DNA from: an uncultured Collinsella sp.
GTDB taxonomy: Bacteria; Actinomycetota; Coriobacteriia; Coriobacteriales; Coriobacteriaceae
DNA: 15,346 nt
Direction: 5' to 3'
NCBI GenBank assembly: GCA_900541285.1
Contig: UQJA01000041.1
Coordinates: 1-15,346, forward strand
Shown: piece by piece, positions 1-7,204 of the stretch
Numbering within the stretch: the stretch's first letter is position 1
How the letters are laid out: each line of letters begins with the position of its first letter
Notes under the pieces: model-generated
Told to the model about the DNA's origin: nothing
Seen by the model: the letters and a program-made list of their open reading frames with translations, nothing else
Databases searched by the model: none
Translations under genes and position numbers: made by a program

Positions 1-2
1 TC

Positions 3-110
3 GCGATCCCGACGGTGATCGCGCAGCTCGTGAACATGCTCTACAACATCGTCGACCGCATCTACATCGGCCACATTCCGGAAGTGGGCAGCCTCGCGCT
101 GACGGGCGCG
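3..110 (+). pseudogene. MATE-family efflux transporter, internal N-terminal fragment
   Basis: Codons from base 3 read in frame as a peptide containing NMLYNIVDRIYIGHIPEVG. This is the highly conserved first transmembrane region of MATE drug/sodium antiporters of the DinF/NorM type. The similarity stops at about base 110, just after a Leu-Thr-Gly-Ala stretch, where a MATE protein should continue into a Phe-Pro-rich second helix. From there the sequence is instead the complement of an XRE regulator gene on the other strand. Only about 36 residues are present and there is no start codon in the window, so it cannot be functional as it stands. It may be a rearrangement scar or an assembly chimera at a contig edge. 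The family call is confident; the biological reality of the join is not. Confidence 0.75.
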
Positions 111-350
111 GTCCTCGTTCTCAAACTCGATATCGTCCTCGATCTCGTCGCTCGGATTGAGCAGATCGTCCAGGCTCACGCCATAGAGTTTGGCGAGCGA
201 GATTAGGTTCTCGGTATCGGGCGAGCTCTCCGCGCGCTCCCATTTACTGACTGCCTGGCGCGACAGCCCCAGCTTTCGCGCCAGCCCTTCTTGGCTAAAA
301 CCCTTGCTGCGACGAAGGTCGGCGAGCCGCTGCGCAGTTTCTACATTCAT
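3..350 (-). CDS. XRE-family helix-turn-helix regulator, C-terminus lost at junction
   Basis: The ATG at 350-348 is preceded by a textbook Shine-Dalgarno AGGAGG at 360-355. Residues 1-60 form a Cro/CI-type helix-turn-helix: QRLADLRRSKGFSQEGLA, then the recognition helix SRQAVSKWER, then SPDTENLISLAKLYGVSLDDLL. This is the common Firmicutes/Actinobacteria XRE subtype that usually carries a linker and membrane or other C-terminal region. An acidic linker (DEIEDDIEFENED, residues about 68-80) follows. After residue 80 (base 111) the frame stays open to the window edge, but it enters DNA that encodes a MATE transporter on the opposite strand, so the last ~36 residues are probably not native. Bases 87-110 read plausibly in both genes. 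It is likely a DNA-binding repressor; its targets are unknown. Confident for residues 1-80. Confidence 0.8.
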   Translation of the reverse strand, partial: MNVETAQRLADLRRSKGFSQEGLARKLGLSRQAVSKWERAESSPDTENLISLAKLYGVSLDDLLNPSDEIEDDIEFENEDRARQREAAHFRNVADVDAVDDVVEHVHELRDHRRDR

Positions 351-468
351 GGTTCCTCCTATGTGATGCCAGCCGTGCCGCCGGACCGTTTTTGTTCTTA
401 AGGCGCCTTGCACAGTTAAAAATCTATCCGCCACCGCCAAAAGCATGCCACCTATTCTAGTGAGATTT

Positions 469-497
469 TTGACAACCGGCGGTTGCGGGCACATATG
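469..497 (+). promoter_or_regulatory. Candidate sigma-70 type promoter upstream of the methyltransferase
   Basis: A perfect -35 hexamer TTGACA lies at 469-474, and 17 bp downstream is a weak -10 (CATATG, 492-497). A second candidate nearer the gene is TTGTCC at 542-547, an 18-bp gap, then TAGTAT at 566-571. Both lie in the 267-bp gap between the divergent XRE and methyltransferase genes. The gap otherwise holds nothing recognisable except the ribosome binding sites. Confidence 0.3.
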
Positions 498-617
498 AGC
501 TGCGGAAATGTGTCCAAACAAAGCAATGACCCACGGCTCGGTTGTCCCCGTTGCGGCGTTAACGGTAGTATGGTCGTACTGTTTATTCCGCACCGCCAAC
601 GGAGGGAGTCCCGCGCC

Positions 618-1490
618 GTGAACCGCGATTTCGCCTCATCGCTCATCCAGCTCAACAATACGTTCTATCGCGAGCACTCCGCCTCCTTTTCCGATACGCG
701 CCAGGCCCCGTGGCCCGGCTGGGTGCGCACCATGGACATTGCGCTCGAACAGCTCGACGTCGCCACGATCGAGCATCCCGTCCGCGTCTTCGATCTTGCC
801 TGCGGCAATATGCGATTCGAAAACTTTGCCGCCGGCGGCGCACTCGCCGCCAAGGGCGTCAACGGCGCAAACCCCTCGGCAGATGCCAGTTGCCCGTTTG
901 AGTTCTATGGTGTCGACTCGTGTCAAGATTTGGCTATCGATGCACATGGCCACGCCCTGCGCATTCCCAACCTGCGCTTCCAGGAACTCGATGTGCTCGA
1001 CGCCCTCATGAAGCTCAACCCCGCCGAGACACCCGACGTGCTTTTCGACGCCCCGCTCGCCGACATCTCGGTCTGCTTTGGATTTATGCACCACGTGCCG
1101 TCGTGCGAGTACCGCGTACGCGTGCTCGACGCCCTGGTGCGCCAGACGCGCCCAGGCGGCATCATCGCCATCAGCTTTTGGGAGTTTATGAACGACGAGC
1201 GCATGGCGCGCAAGGCTGTTCGCGCCGAGGCCCGCGCCGAGCTCACCCCGCCGTTTGAGGGTTACGATTCCGCGCAGTTTGAAGCCGGTGACCACCTCAT
1301 TGGCTGGCAAAACGACCGCCACGCCTACCGCTATTGCCATCACTTTGACGATCAGCAGATCACCGACCTGGTGCGCGGCGTGCGTACGTTCTACAAGAGC
1401 GGCGAGGTCCCCGTGCGCGAGCTTGAGCGTTTCCATGCCGACGGTCGCAGCGGAGATCTCAACCGCTATGTGATTCTCAAGCGCCTGTAG
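618..1490 (+). CDS. Class I SAM-dependent methyltransferase, Trm9/ALKBH8-like traits
   Basis: This protein of 290 residues starts at GTG 618, preceded by GGAGGG at 601-606; the frame is open to an ATG at 483, but that start has no ribosome binding site and the added residues look non-coding. The Rossmann-type SAM site is visible: motif I FDLACGN (residues 58-64), motif II FYGVDS (96-101), a post-motif acidic turn ELDVLD, motif IV ADISVCFGFMHHVPS (148-162), and RPGGIIAISFWEF (178-190). The HH after motif IV, the trailing YRYCHHF and the C-terminal ...LNRYVILKRL resemble the Trm9/ALKBH8 tRNA wobble-uridine methyltransferase fold as I remember it. That assignment is inference; the methyltransferase class is clear. 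The next gene is a tRNA methyltransferase of the TrmB family, which makes an RNA substrate plausible. A 119-bp gap separates them. Confidence 0.85.
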   Translation: MNRDFASSLIQLNNTFYREHSASFSDTRQAPWPGWVRTMDIALEQLDVATIEHPVRVFDLACGNMRFENFAAGGALAAKGVNGANPSADASCPFEFYGVDSCQDLAIDAHGHALRIPNLRFQELDVLDALMKLNPAETPDVLFDAPLADISVCFGFMHHVPSCEYRVRVLDALVRQTRPGGIIAISFWEFMNDERMARKAVRAEARAELTPPFEGYDSAQFEAGDHLIGWQNDRHAYRYCHHFDDQQITDLVRGVRTFYKSGEVPVRELERFHADGRSGDLNRYVILKRL

Positions 1491-1528
1491 CCACCGACGA
1501 CTCGCCGTCGAGCCGCACCACGTCTTTC

Positions 1529-1553
1529 GGGCAAACTATGCCCACCCCTTTTT
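1529..1553 (+). terminator. Weak candidate terminator after the methyltransferase
   Basis: A 5-bp stem GGGCA (1529-1533) / TGCCC (1539-1543) with a 5-nt loop is followed six bases later by five T residues (1549-1553). The stem is short, so termination would be partial at best. A second small palindrome (CGACG/CGTCG) lies just upstream, near 1495-1510. Confidence 0.3.
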
Positions 1554-1609
1554 CAACCCATTGACGGAACGCGCAGCTATACGTTCCATACTTATGACCA
1601 AGGAGCCTC

Positions 1610-2449
1610 ATGGGAGCCGTCCACGTTCGCACGCCTAAGAACTTTGTGCTCGAGGAGCGCCTGGAGCGCTACGCCGATGCGATTGAGACGAACCCCGAAA
1701 TCTATGCCGGAGATTGGCGCGAGGCTTGCGCGCCAGTTGGCAGCAAGCCCTTCGAACACCTTCATCTGGATCTGGGCTGCGGCAAAGGCACCTATCTGGT
1801 TGAGCGCGCTCGCCGTGAGCCCGACACGCTCTTTGTCGGCATGGACCAGGAGCCCATCTGCATCGCCTATGCCGCGCAGAAAATCTGCGAGCAGGCGCTA
1901 TCCAACGCACTCGTCCTGCCCCGAGGCGCCACATCGCTGCCACAGCTGTTTGCCGCAGGCGAGCTCGATGCCATCACCATCAACTTTCCCACGCCGCAGC
2001 CCAAGGCCAAGTACGCCAAAAAACGACTCGTCCATGTCGACCATTTGATTCTCTACCGCCCGCTCTTTTCAGCCGGCGCCACCGTCACGCTGCGCACCGA
2101 CAGCAAGCCATTGCGCGACTACGCCCTGGGGCAGTTTGCCGCGGCCGGCTACGACACGCTTTGGGTAAGCGACAACGTCCGCCGAGACCATCCCGAGCAT
2201 CCCGAGACCGAATATGAGCGCCGCACGCGCGAGATGGGTGCCGTCGTCTATGGCATTTGCGCCATGCCCGGAGCGCAGCCAACCGACGACCAGCTCACAG
2301 TAGGACGCGCGCAGGAGCAAAGCCTTGCCTGCTACCTGCCCGATAACCTCGATGAGCTCACCTATGTACCTCTGGGCATGGAAGAAGCCGTCGAGAACTT
2401 TAGAAACCGCGCCCGCAAAGGCAAGAAGCACCTGCCGCAAGAGCACTAG
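1610..2449 (+). CDS. trmB: TrmB-family tRNA (guanine-N7)-methyltransferase, divergent
   Basis: A 279-residue protein with start ATG 1610 and an AAGGAG site at 1600-1605. The family adds a methyl group to N7 of G46 in tRNA using SAM. Motif I is DLGCGKG (residues 54-60), followed by FVGMDQE. The segment INFPTPQPKAKYAKKRL (124-140) sits where TrmB proteins carry a DPW-K-x-x-x-K-R-R motif, and TEYERRTREMG (200-210) is the family's conserved TEYE element. The Asp and Trp of the signature are replaced by Thr and Gln here, and the Asp is normally important for activity. A tail of about 60 residues after the TEYE region (from about residue 220) is longer than in typical TrmB. It could therefore be a true G46 enzyme with a shifted active site, or a paralog with another role. 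A poor -35-like TTGACG lies at 1561-1566. It is probably transcribed on its own or with the preceding methyltransferase. Confidence 0.8.
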   Translation: MGAVHVRTPKNFVLEERLERYADAIETNPEIYAGDWREACAPVGSKPFEHLHLDLGCGKGTYLVERARREPDTLFVGMDQEPICIAYAAQKICEQALSNALVLPRGATSLPQLFAAGELDAITINFPTPQPKAKYAKKRLVHVDHLILYRPLFSAGATVTLRTDSKPLRDYALGQFAAAGYDTLWVSDNVRRDHPEHPETEYERRTREMGAVVYGICAMPGAQPTDDQLTVGRAQEQSLACYLPDNLDELTYVPLGMEEAVENFRNRARKGKKHLPQEH

Positions 2450-2484
2450 CTTCACGCGCCCATTTCCTGCATTTTCTCGCGCGC

Positions 2485-2514
2485 TGGCACCCCGCGGCGC
2501 CGCTACGCCATAAT
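2485..2514 (+). promoter_or_regulatory. Candidate promoter for the helicase gene
   Basis: A good -10 hexamer CATAAT (2509-2514) lies 18 bp downstream of a poor -35 (TGGCAC, 2485-2490). The expected transcript start near 2521 would leave a leader of under 30 nt before the ATG at 2548. There is no visible terminator between trmB and the helicase, so read-through is also possible. Confidence 0.4.
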
Positions 2515-2547
2515 AGTTGGCGGACAATCGCGAGAGAAAGCAACCAC

Positions 2548-5229
2548 ATGGCACAGACCACGACAGATACCGCCGCCAGCACCGTTTCCGGTGCCGGGGC
2601 CGCCAGCTCATTCTCGGGCGGCACGGGAACCGAGGCCGAGTTTGGCTCGCTCGGCGCACTCTCCCCCACCTGGTGGGAGCCCGAGGACGGCAGCGAGCCC
2701 GAGCCATGGCTCACGGCCGATCAAGCCTTCGAACGCTTCTTTGAATGGACGAGCGATCGCGGCATTGAGCTGTGGGACCACCAAGAAGAGGCCCTCATGG
2801 ACCTGGCTGCCGGCGATCACGTCATTTTAGGCACACCGACCGGATCGGGTAAATCGCTCGTCGCGCTGGGCATGCTCTTTATGGGCATGGCGCAGGGCAA
2901 ACGTTGCTATTACACGGCCCCCATCAAGGCCTTGGTCAGTGAAAAGTTTTTCGATCTGGTACAGGTGCTCGGCCGCGATAACGTCGGTATGATCACCGGC
3001 GATACGCATATCAACACCAAGGCGCCCGTCATCTGCTGCACGGCCGAAATCCTTGCCAACGATGCACTGCGCGAAGGCGAGGACGCCGACGTGGGCTGCG
3101 TCGCCATGGACGAGTTCCACTACTTTGCCGACCCCGACCGCGGCTGGGCCTGGCAGGTGCCGCTGCTCACCCTGCCCCACACGCAGTTTATGCTCATGAG
3201 CGCCACGCTCGGCGATGTCACCGCCATCGCCGCCTCACTCGAGGAGCACACCGGCGCTACCTGTGACTTGGTCGTCGATGCCCCACGCCCCGTGCCGCTG
3301 AGCTACGACTACGTGACGACCTCGCTCGAGGGCACCGTCGAGCTCGCGATGCGTCGCGGCGAGGCCCCGCTCTATATCGTGCACTTTAGCCAGGATGCCG
3401 CACTTGCGACGGCACAGTCACTCGCCAATTTTGGCATCGCCAGCAAGGAGCAGCGCGAGGCCATCAAGGAAGCGGCCAAGGGCACGAGCTTCTCGACGGC
3501 CTTTGGTAAGATTCTCAAGCGCCTGCTTGGATGCGGCGTCGGCGTGCACCATGCTGGCATGTTGCCGCGCTATCGCCTGCTGGTCGAGCGCTTGGCGCAG
3601 CAGGGTCTGCTGCCCGTCATCTGCGGCACCGATACGCTCGGCGTCGGCATCAACGTACCCATCCACACCGTGGTGCTCACCGCGCTCACCAAGTTCGATG
3701 GCTACAAGATGCGTCGTCTGCGCGCCCGCGAGTTCCACCAGATTGCCGGTCGCGCCGGCCGCTCGGGCTTTGATACCGAGGGCATGGTGATTGCCGAGGC
3801 ACCCGAGCACGAGATCGAGAATGCCAAGCTTATGGCCAAAGCGGGCGACGACCCCAAAAAGCTCCGTAAGATTAAAAAGAAAAAGGCCCCCGAGGGCTTT
3901 GTCACCTGGAACAAGCAGACCTTTGAGCGCCTGATCGAGACGCAGCCCGAGACGCTCAAGCCGCGCCTGCGCATCACACACTCCATGGTGATTAGCGTGG
4001 TCGAGCAGGGCGGCGATGCCCGAGCCCGCGTACACGACCTCATCGAGACGAGCTTGCAGACCCCCGAGGAAAAGGCCAAGCTCGAGGTTCGCGCCGACGA
4101 AATCTTCGCCACGCTCATCGATTCCGGCGTCGTCGTTCGCACCGAGGTGCCGCCCGCACCCGACGCCCCGACTGACGCCGCACCAGACATCGACTATGCG
4201 CTGACGGTCGATCTGCCCGAGGACTTCGCGCTCGATCAGCCGCTCTCGCCGTTCTTGCTTGCCGCATTGGAGCTGCTCGATCCCGAGAGCGAGACCTATA
4301 CCATGGATCTAATCTCAATGGTCGAGGCAACGCTCGAGGATCCCAAGCAGGTGCTGCGCGCACAGGAGCGCGCCGCACGCGATCGCGCTATGGCCGAAAT
4401 GAAGGCCGACGGCATCGAGTATGAGGAGCGCTTGGAGCGCATTCAAGACGTCACGTACGAAAAGCCGCTCGAGGATTTGCTCGATGCCGCCTTTGACAAG
4501 TACTGCCAGGAAGTGCCCTGGGCAAACGACTACCAGCTCTCTCCCAAGAGCGTCCTGCGCGATATGCTGGAAAGCGCGAGCGATTTTAAGGGCTACATTC
4601 AAAAGCTCGGCATCGCCCGCTCCGAGGGCATTTTGCTGCGCTACCTGGCAGAGGCTTACCGTTCGCTCGACCGCACCGTACCCATTGAGAAGCGCGACGA
4701 GCGCCTGCGCGACATTATCTCGTGGCTGGGCTTTGTGGTGCGCTCGGTGGACTCGAGCCTGGTGGATGAGTGGGAGAACGCCGGCAACCCGGCAGCCCTC
4801 GATGCCGCACCGCCGCAGGGCATCGACGAAGTCGTGGCAGACCGCCGTGGCTGCACCCTGCTGGTGCGCAACGCGCTCTTCCGCCGCGTGACCCTTGCCG
4901 CCCGCGAGCATGTTCGCGACCTGGGCGAGCTCGACGACGACTGGGGCATGAGCGAGATCCGCTGGCAAAAAGCACTCGACGCTTACCACGAGCAGCACGA
5001 GGAAATCCTCACCGACGGAGATGCCCGCAGCGCCGCGATGTTTTCCATTGACGAGTCCGACGAGAAGACCGCGCACGTATGGCACGTGCACCAGATCTTT
5101 GCCGACGAGGATGGCGACCACGATTTTGGCATCATGGGCGATGTCGATCTGGACGCCACGCAAGACGGCGGCGAGGTCATCTTCAAAAACTACCGCGTCG
5201 GCTTTATCGAGGACCTGCTCGAGGACTAG
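2548..5229 (+). CDS. Ski2-like DEAD/DEAH-box helicase with DUF3516-type C-terminus
   Basis: An 893-residue superfamily 2 helicase. A Gly/Ser/Thr-rich N-terminal tail (1-40) precedes the motor. Visible motifs are: LWDHQEEAL (75-83, Q-motif position), Walker A GTPTGSGKS (95-103), Ia TAPIKALV, GDTHIN, CCTAEIL, Walker B DEFH (188-191), SAT (218-220), HFSQ (motif IV region), GVGVHHAGMLP, CGTDTLGVGINVP (motif V), and QIAGRAGRSGFD (motif VI, from residue 398). DEFH and the HHAGMLP stretch are typical of Ski2/Mtr4/Hel308-like enzymes that act 3'-to-5' on RNA or DNA. The last ~450 residues match the layout of actinobacterial helicases with a DUF3516 domain, whose role is unknown to me. A Lys-rich patch (KKLRKIKKKKAPEG) sits between the motor and this region. 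Upstream is a purine-rich GAGAGAAAG site. The gene ends 22 bp before a strong terminator. Confidence 0.92.
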   Translation: MAQTTTDTAASTVSGAGAASSFSGGTGTEAEFGSLGALSPTWWEPEDGSEPEPWLTADQAFERFFEWTSDRGIELWDHQEEALMDLAAGDHVILGTPTGSGKSLVALGMLFMGMAQGKRCYYTAPIKALVSEKFFDLVQVLGRDNVGMITGDTHINTKAPVICCTAEILANDALREGEDADVGCVAMDEFHYFADPDRGWAWQVPLLTLPHTQFMLMSATLGDVTAIAASLEEHTGATCDLVVDAPRPVPLSYDYVTTSLEGTVELAMRRGEAPLYIVHFSQDAALATAQSLANFGIASKEQREAIKEAAKGTSFSTAFGKILKRLLGCGVGVHHAGMLPRYRLLVERLAQQGLLPVICGTDTLGVGINVPIHTVVLTALTKFDGYKMRRLRAREFHQIAGRAGRSGFDTEGMVIAEAPEHEIENAKLMAKAGDDPKKLRKIKKKKAPEGFVTWNKQTFERLIETQPETLKPRLRITHSMVISVVEQGGDARARVHDLIETSLQTPEEKAKLEVRADEIFATLIDSGVVVRTEVPPAPDAPTDAAPDIDYALTVDLPEDFALDQPLSPFLLAALELLDPESETYTMDLISMVEATLEDPKQVLRAQERAARDRAMAEMKADGIEYEERLERIQDVTYEKPLEDLLDAAFDKYCQEVPWANDYQLSPKSVLRDMLESASDFKGYIQKLGIARSEGILLRYLAEAYRSLDRTVPIEKRDERLRDIISWLGFVVRSVDSSLVDEWENAGNPAALDAAPPQGIDEVVADRRGCTLLVRNALFRRVTLAAREHVRDLGELDDDWGMSEIRWQKALDAYHEQHEEILTDGDARSAAMFSIDESDEKTAHVWHVHQIFADEDGDHDFGIMGDVDLDATQDGGEVIFKNYRVGFIEDLLED

Positions 5230-5251
5230 CCGAACGTACCGAAACGAAACG

Positions 5252-5292
5252 AAGCGGGGCCGTTGGCAATTTCGCCAGCGGCCCCGCTTTTG
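5252..5292 (+). terminator. Strong intrinsic terminator between convergent genes
   Basis: A 14-16 bp stem (5252-5267 with 5274-5289; core GCGGGGCCGTTGGC) has a 6-nt loop and one U-G pair, and runs into TTTT. It ends the helicase transcript. On the other strand the same stem lies 17 bp after the DUF2130 stop and is followed by a looser T-containing run, so it may work in both directions. Confidence 0.92.
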
Positions 5293-5308
5293 CACTATCC
5301 GCTATACC

Positions 5309-7066
5309 TTACTCGGCATCCTCGATCTCATACGAATCCGCCTCGGCTGGCTCATCGTTTGTCTCTGACGCAGCCCCGCGCGCCTCGTCAAACGCCGCCT
5401 TCATGGTCTTGTTGCCCCACGTGAGCTTGCGAATGGTAAGATCGTCGGCCTTCTTGTTGGCTAGGCGCAGATTGTTCTCGGAGGACAGCAACGCCTCCTT
5501 GGTTTTCTGCAGATGGCTAATCGTCTTGTCGATCTCATCAATCGCCGTTTGGAACTTGCGGCTCGCGATCTCGTAGTTGCGACCGAAATCATTCTTGAAC
5601 TTTTCCATCTTGGCTTCGAAGTTCGTAACGTCGATATTCTGCTGTTTGTACTCCGCTAGCTCCTGCTTATAGCGCAGCGAACCCATGGCGGCGTTGCGAA
5701 GAAGCGTAATCATGGGAATGAAAAACTGCGGGCGGATCACGTACATCTTCTCGTAGCGATAGCTCACGTCGACTATCCCTGCGTTATAGAGCTCGCTCTC
5801 GGGCTCGAGCAGCGTGCAGAGCACCGCGTACTCACAGCCTTTTTGGCGGCGATCGTGATCGAGTTTCTTAAAGAAGTCCTCGTTTTTATGCTTGGTCGTG
5901 GTCTCGTCGTTCTCGTTTTTCATCTCGAACATAATCGAAATGACCTCGTTACCGCTTGCGTCGCACTCGCGGAAGATAAAGTCGCCTTTGGTACCCTCGG
6001 ACGCATCGTTATCTTTCTCGAAGTACGCGTTGGGAAACGCCGTCATGCGCAGACGGTTGAACTCGGTCTCGCAGTGCTGCTCGAGCGACTCGCCCACCAT
6101 CTTGGTGGACAGGCGGACCTTCATGTCCTTAAGGCGCTCAATCTCTTCATCCTTGTAGCGAATCAGGTCATCGCTCGCGCGCTTGGCCTGCGCAAGCTCG
6201 AGCTCGTGTGCCGCCTTGGCTTGCTCCTCGCGAGAATCGCGCACCGCCAGCTCGCTCGTCAGCTTGGCACGCGCTTCGTCACGCTCACGCTCTGCTGCGG
6301 CAACCGCCTCCGATAGGTTCATTTTGGCCGTCAGTTCCTGTTCGCGCAGCTGAGCACGCAGACCCTCGGCTTCCTGCTCGGACTGAGCCTTTGCGACGGA
6401 AAACTTCTCTTGTACCTGCGCGCGATAGTCAGCAAGCGTGCGCTCGGCCTCGCTGCGAGCGGCCTCGAGCTCACGCTGCGACTCGGCCGCAGCAGCAGCA
6501 AGCGCCATCTCCTGGGCCTTGTCCGCCGCGGCAAGCCTGGCCTGCAGCTCGGCAATCTGAGCATCACGTGCAGCTAAATCGTTTTGAGCAGCATTACGTG
6601 CCGCCGCCTCGGCAAGCCTGGCTTCATCATCTTTGCGCCCCAACTGCGCACGCAGGTTGTCGATCTCGCGCTGCAGCTCGGCATTCTCCTTTTGAGCATC
6701 GGCGCGGGCCTCAACCGCCGCACGCTGGCTTGCACTCTCGCGCTCTGTGGCAGCGCCCTCGAGCTTGGCGCGCAGCTCGGCAAGCTCAGCATCGCGCTTG
6801 GCAACCTCTTGTGCCAGCTGCTGAGCTGCAGCATTCTTCTGCTCGACAAGCTGAGCGTTGCGCTGAGACTCTGCCTCCTGCAAAGCGGCTGACGAACGCG
6901 AGCGCTCAAGCTCCAGCGCCTGCTCGCCCTCGCGTCGAGCCGCCGCTACGCGCTCATCCAGGTCACGCGAGAACTCAGCATCGCGCACTTGCTTGACGAT
7001 ATCCGCATAGCCGGACGCATCGACCTTAAAAACTTCGCCGCAATGCGGGCACTTGATCTCGTTCAT
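5309..7066 (-). CDS. DUF2130 (RmuC-like) coiled-coil protein with nuclease-like core
   Basis: 585 residues, start ATG 7066 with GAGGAG eight bases upstream. The N-terminus holds a CPHCG knuckle (Cys6, Cys9), half of a zinc ribbon with no second pair nearby. Residues about 25-320 are an unbroken Ala/Glu/Arg/Gln-rich coiled coil. The conserved domain follows (about 325-465). It contains GESLEQHCE, then KGDFIFRE with Asp362, then MFEMKNE with Glu381 and Lys383, then DFFKKLDHDRRQKG. An Asp followed by Glu-x-Lys is the layout of PD-(D/E)XK nucleases, to which I recall DUF2130 being related. A second helical stretch (465-545) and an acidic tail end it. The family has been linked to RmuC-like DNA maintenance, but no biochemical role is certain. 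It has its own leader after the hairpins at 7131-7198, so it is likely transcribed apart from the phosphoesterase. Confidence 0.88.
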   Translation of the reverse strand: MNEIKCPHCGEVFKVDASGYADIVKQVRDAEFSRDLDERVAAARREGEQALELERSRSSAALQEAESQRNAQLVEQKNAAAQQLAQEVAKRDAELAELRAKLEGAATERESASQRAAVEARADAQKENAELQREIDNLRAQLGRKDDEARLAEAAARNAAQNDLAARDAQIAELQARLAAADKAQEMALAAAAAESQRELEAARSEAERTLADYRAQVQEKFSVAKAQSEQEAEGLRAQLREQELTAKMNLSEAVAAAERERDEARAKLTSELAVRDSREEQAKAAHELELAQAKRASDDLIRYKDEEIERLKDMKVRLSTKMVGESLEQHCETEFNRLRMTAFPNAYFEKDNDASEGTKGDFIFRECDASGNEVISIMFEMKNENDETTTKHKNEDFFKKLDHDRRQKGCEYAVLCTLLEPESELYNAGIVDVSYRYEKMYVIRPQFFIPMITLLRNAAMGSLRYKQELAEYKQQNIDVTNFEAKMEKFKNDFGRNYEIASRKFQTAIDEIDKTISHLQKTKEALLSSENNLRLANKKADDLTIRKLTWGNKTMKAAFDEARGAASETNDEPAEADSYEIEDAE

Positions 7067-7123
7067 AGCAGCTCCTCAATGGACGCAAATTTCAACCGCC
7101 TACACTCTACCGCGCCGCGCGGA

Positions 7124-7159
7124 CAAAATAGGCGCCGCTGCCAGAATGGCAACGGCGCC
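7124..7159 (-). terminator. Intrinsic terminator of the HIRAN-phosphoesterase transcript
   Basis: A 13-bp stem (7131-7143 with 7147-7159; core GGCGCCG-TGCCA) with a GAA/TTC loop. The one imperfect position is a U-G pair in minus-strand RNA but a C-A mismatch in plus-strand RNA. On the minus strand the stem is followed by TATTTTG (7130-7124). This fits termination of transcripts coming from the phosphoesterase gene. Confidence 0.7.
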
Positions 7160-7161
7160 AG

Positions 7162-7198
7162 AACCGCCACAAAGGTGCCTGTCCCCTTCGTGGCGGTT
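7162..7198 (-). repeat. Hairpin directly after the phosphoesterase stop, CCTGTCC in the loop
   Basis: A 14-bp inverted repeat (7162-7175 with 7185-7198; arms AACCGCCACAAAGG and its near complement) encloses a 9-nt loop TGCCTGTCC. Its single imperfect pair is U-G in minus-strand RNA and A-C in plus-strand RNA. It begins 7 bp beyond the phosphoesterase stop codon and is followed by the terminator hairpin at 7131-7159. It probably protects the 3' end or assists termination, and could be one copy of an intergenic repeat family. Confidence 0.75.
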
Positions 7199-7204
7199 TG
7201 CGAG

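Noticed and set aside
483..617. N-terminal extension of the methyltransferase from an upstream ATG
   Set aside because: There is no ribosome binding site at 483, the 45 extra residues look like translated promoter DNA, and GTG 618 has GGAGGG upstream.
636..1436. Long minus-strand frame opposite the methyltransferase
   Set aside because: It is a shadow of a GC-rich coding strand; it has no recognisable domain or ribosome site, while the plus-strand protein has clear SAM motifs.
4315..5295. 326-codon minus-strand frame opposite the helicase C-terminus
   Set aside because: It overlaps the terminator and the coding helicase region, has low-complexity composition, and no motif or start signal.
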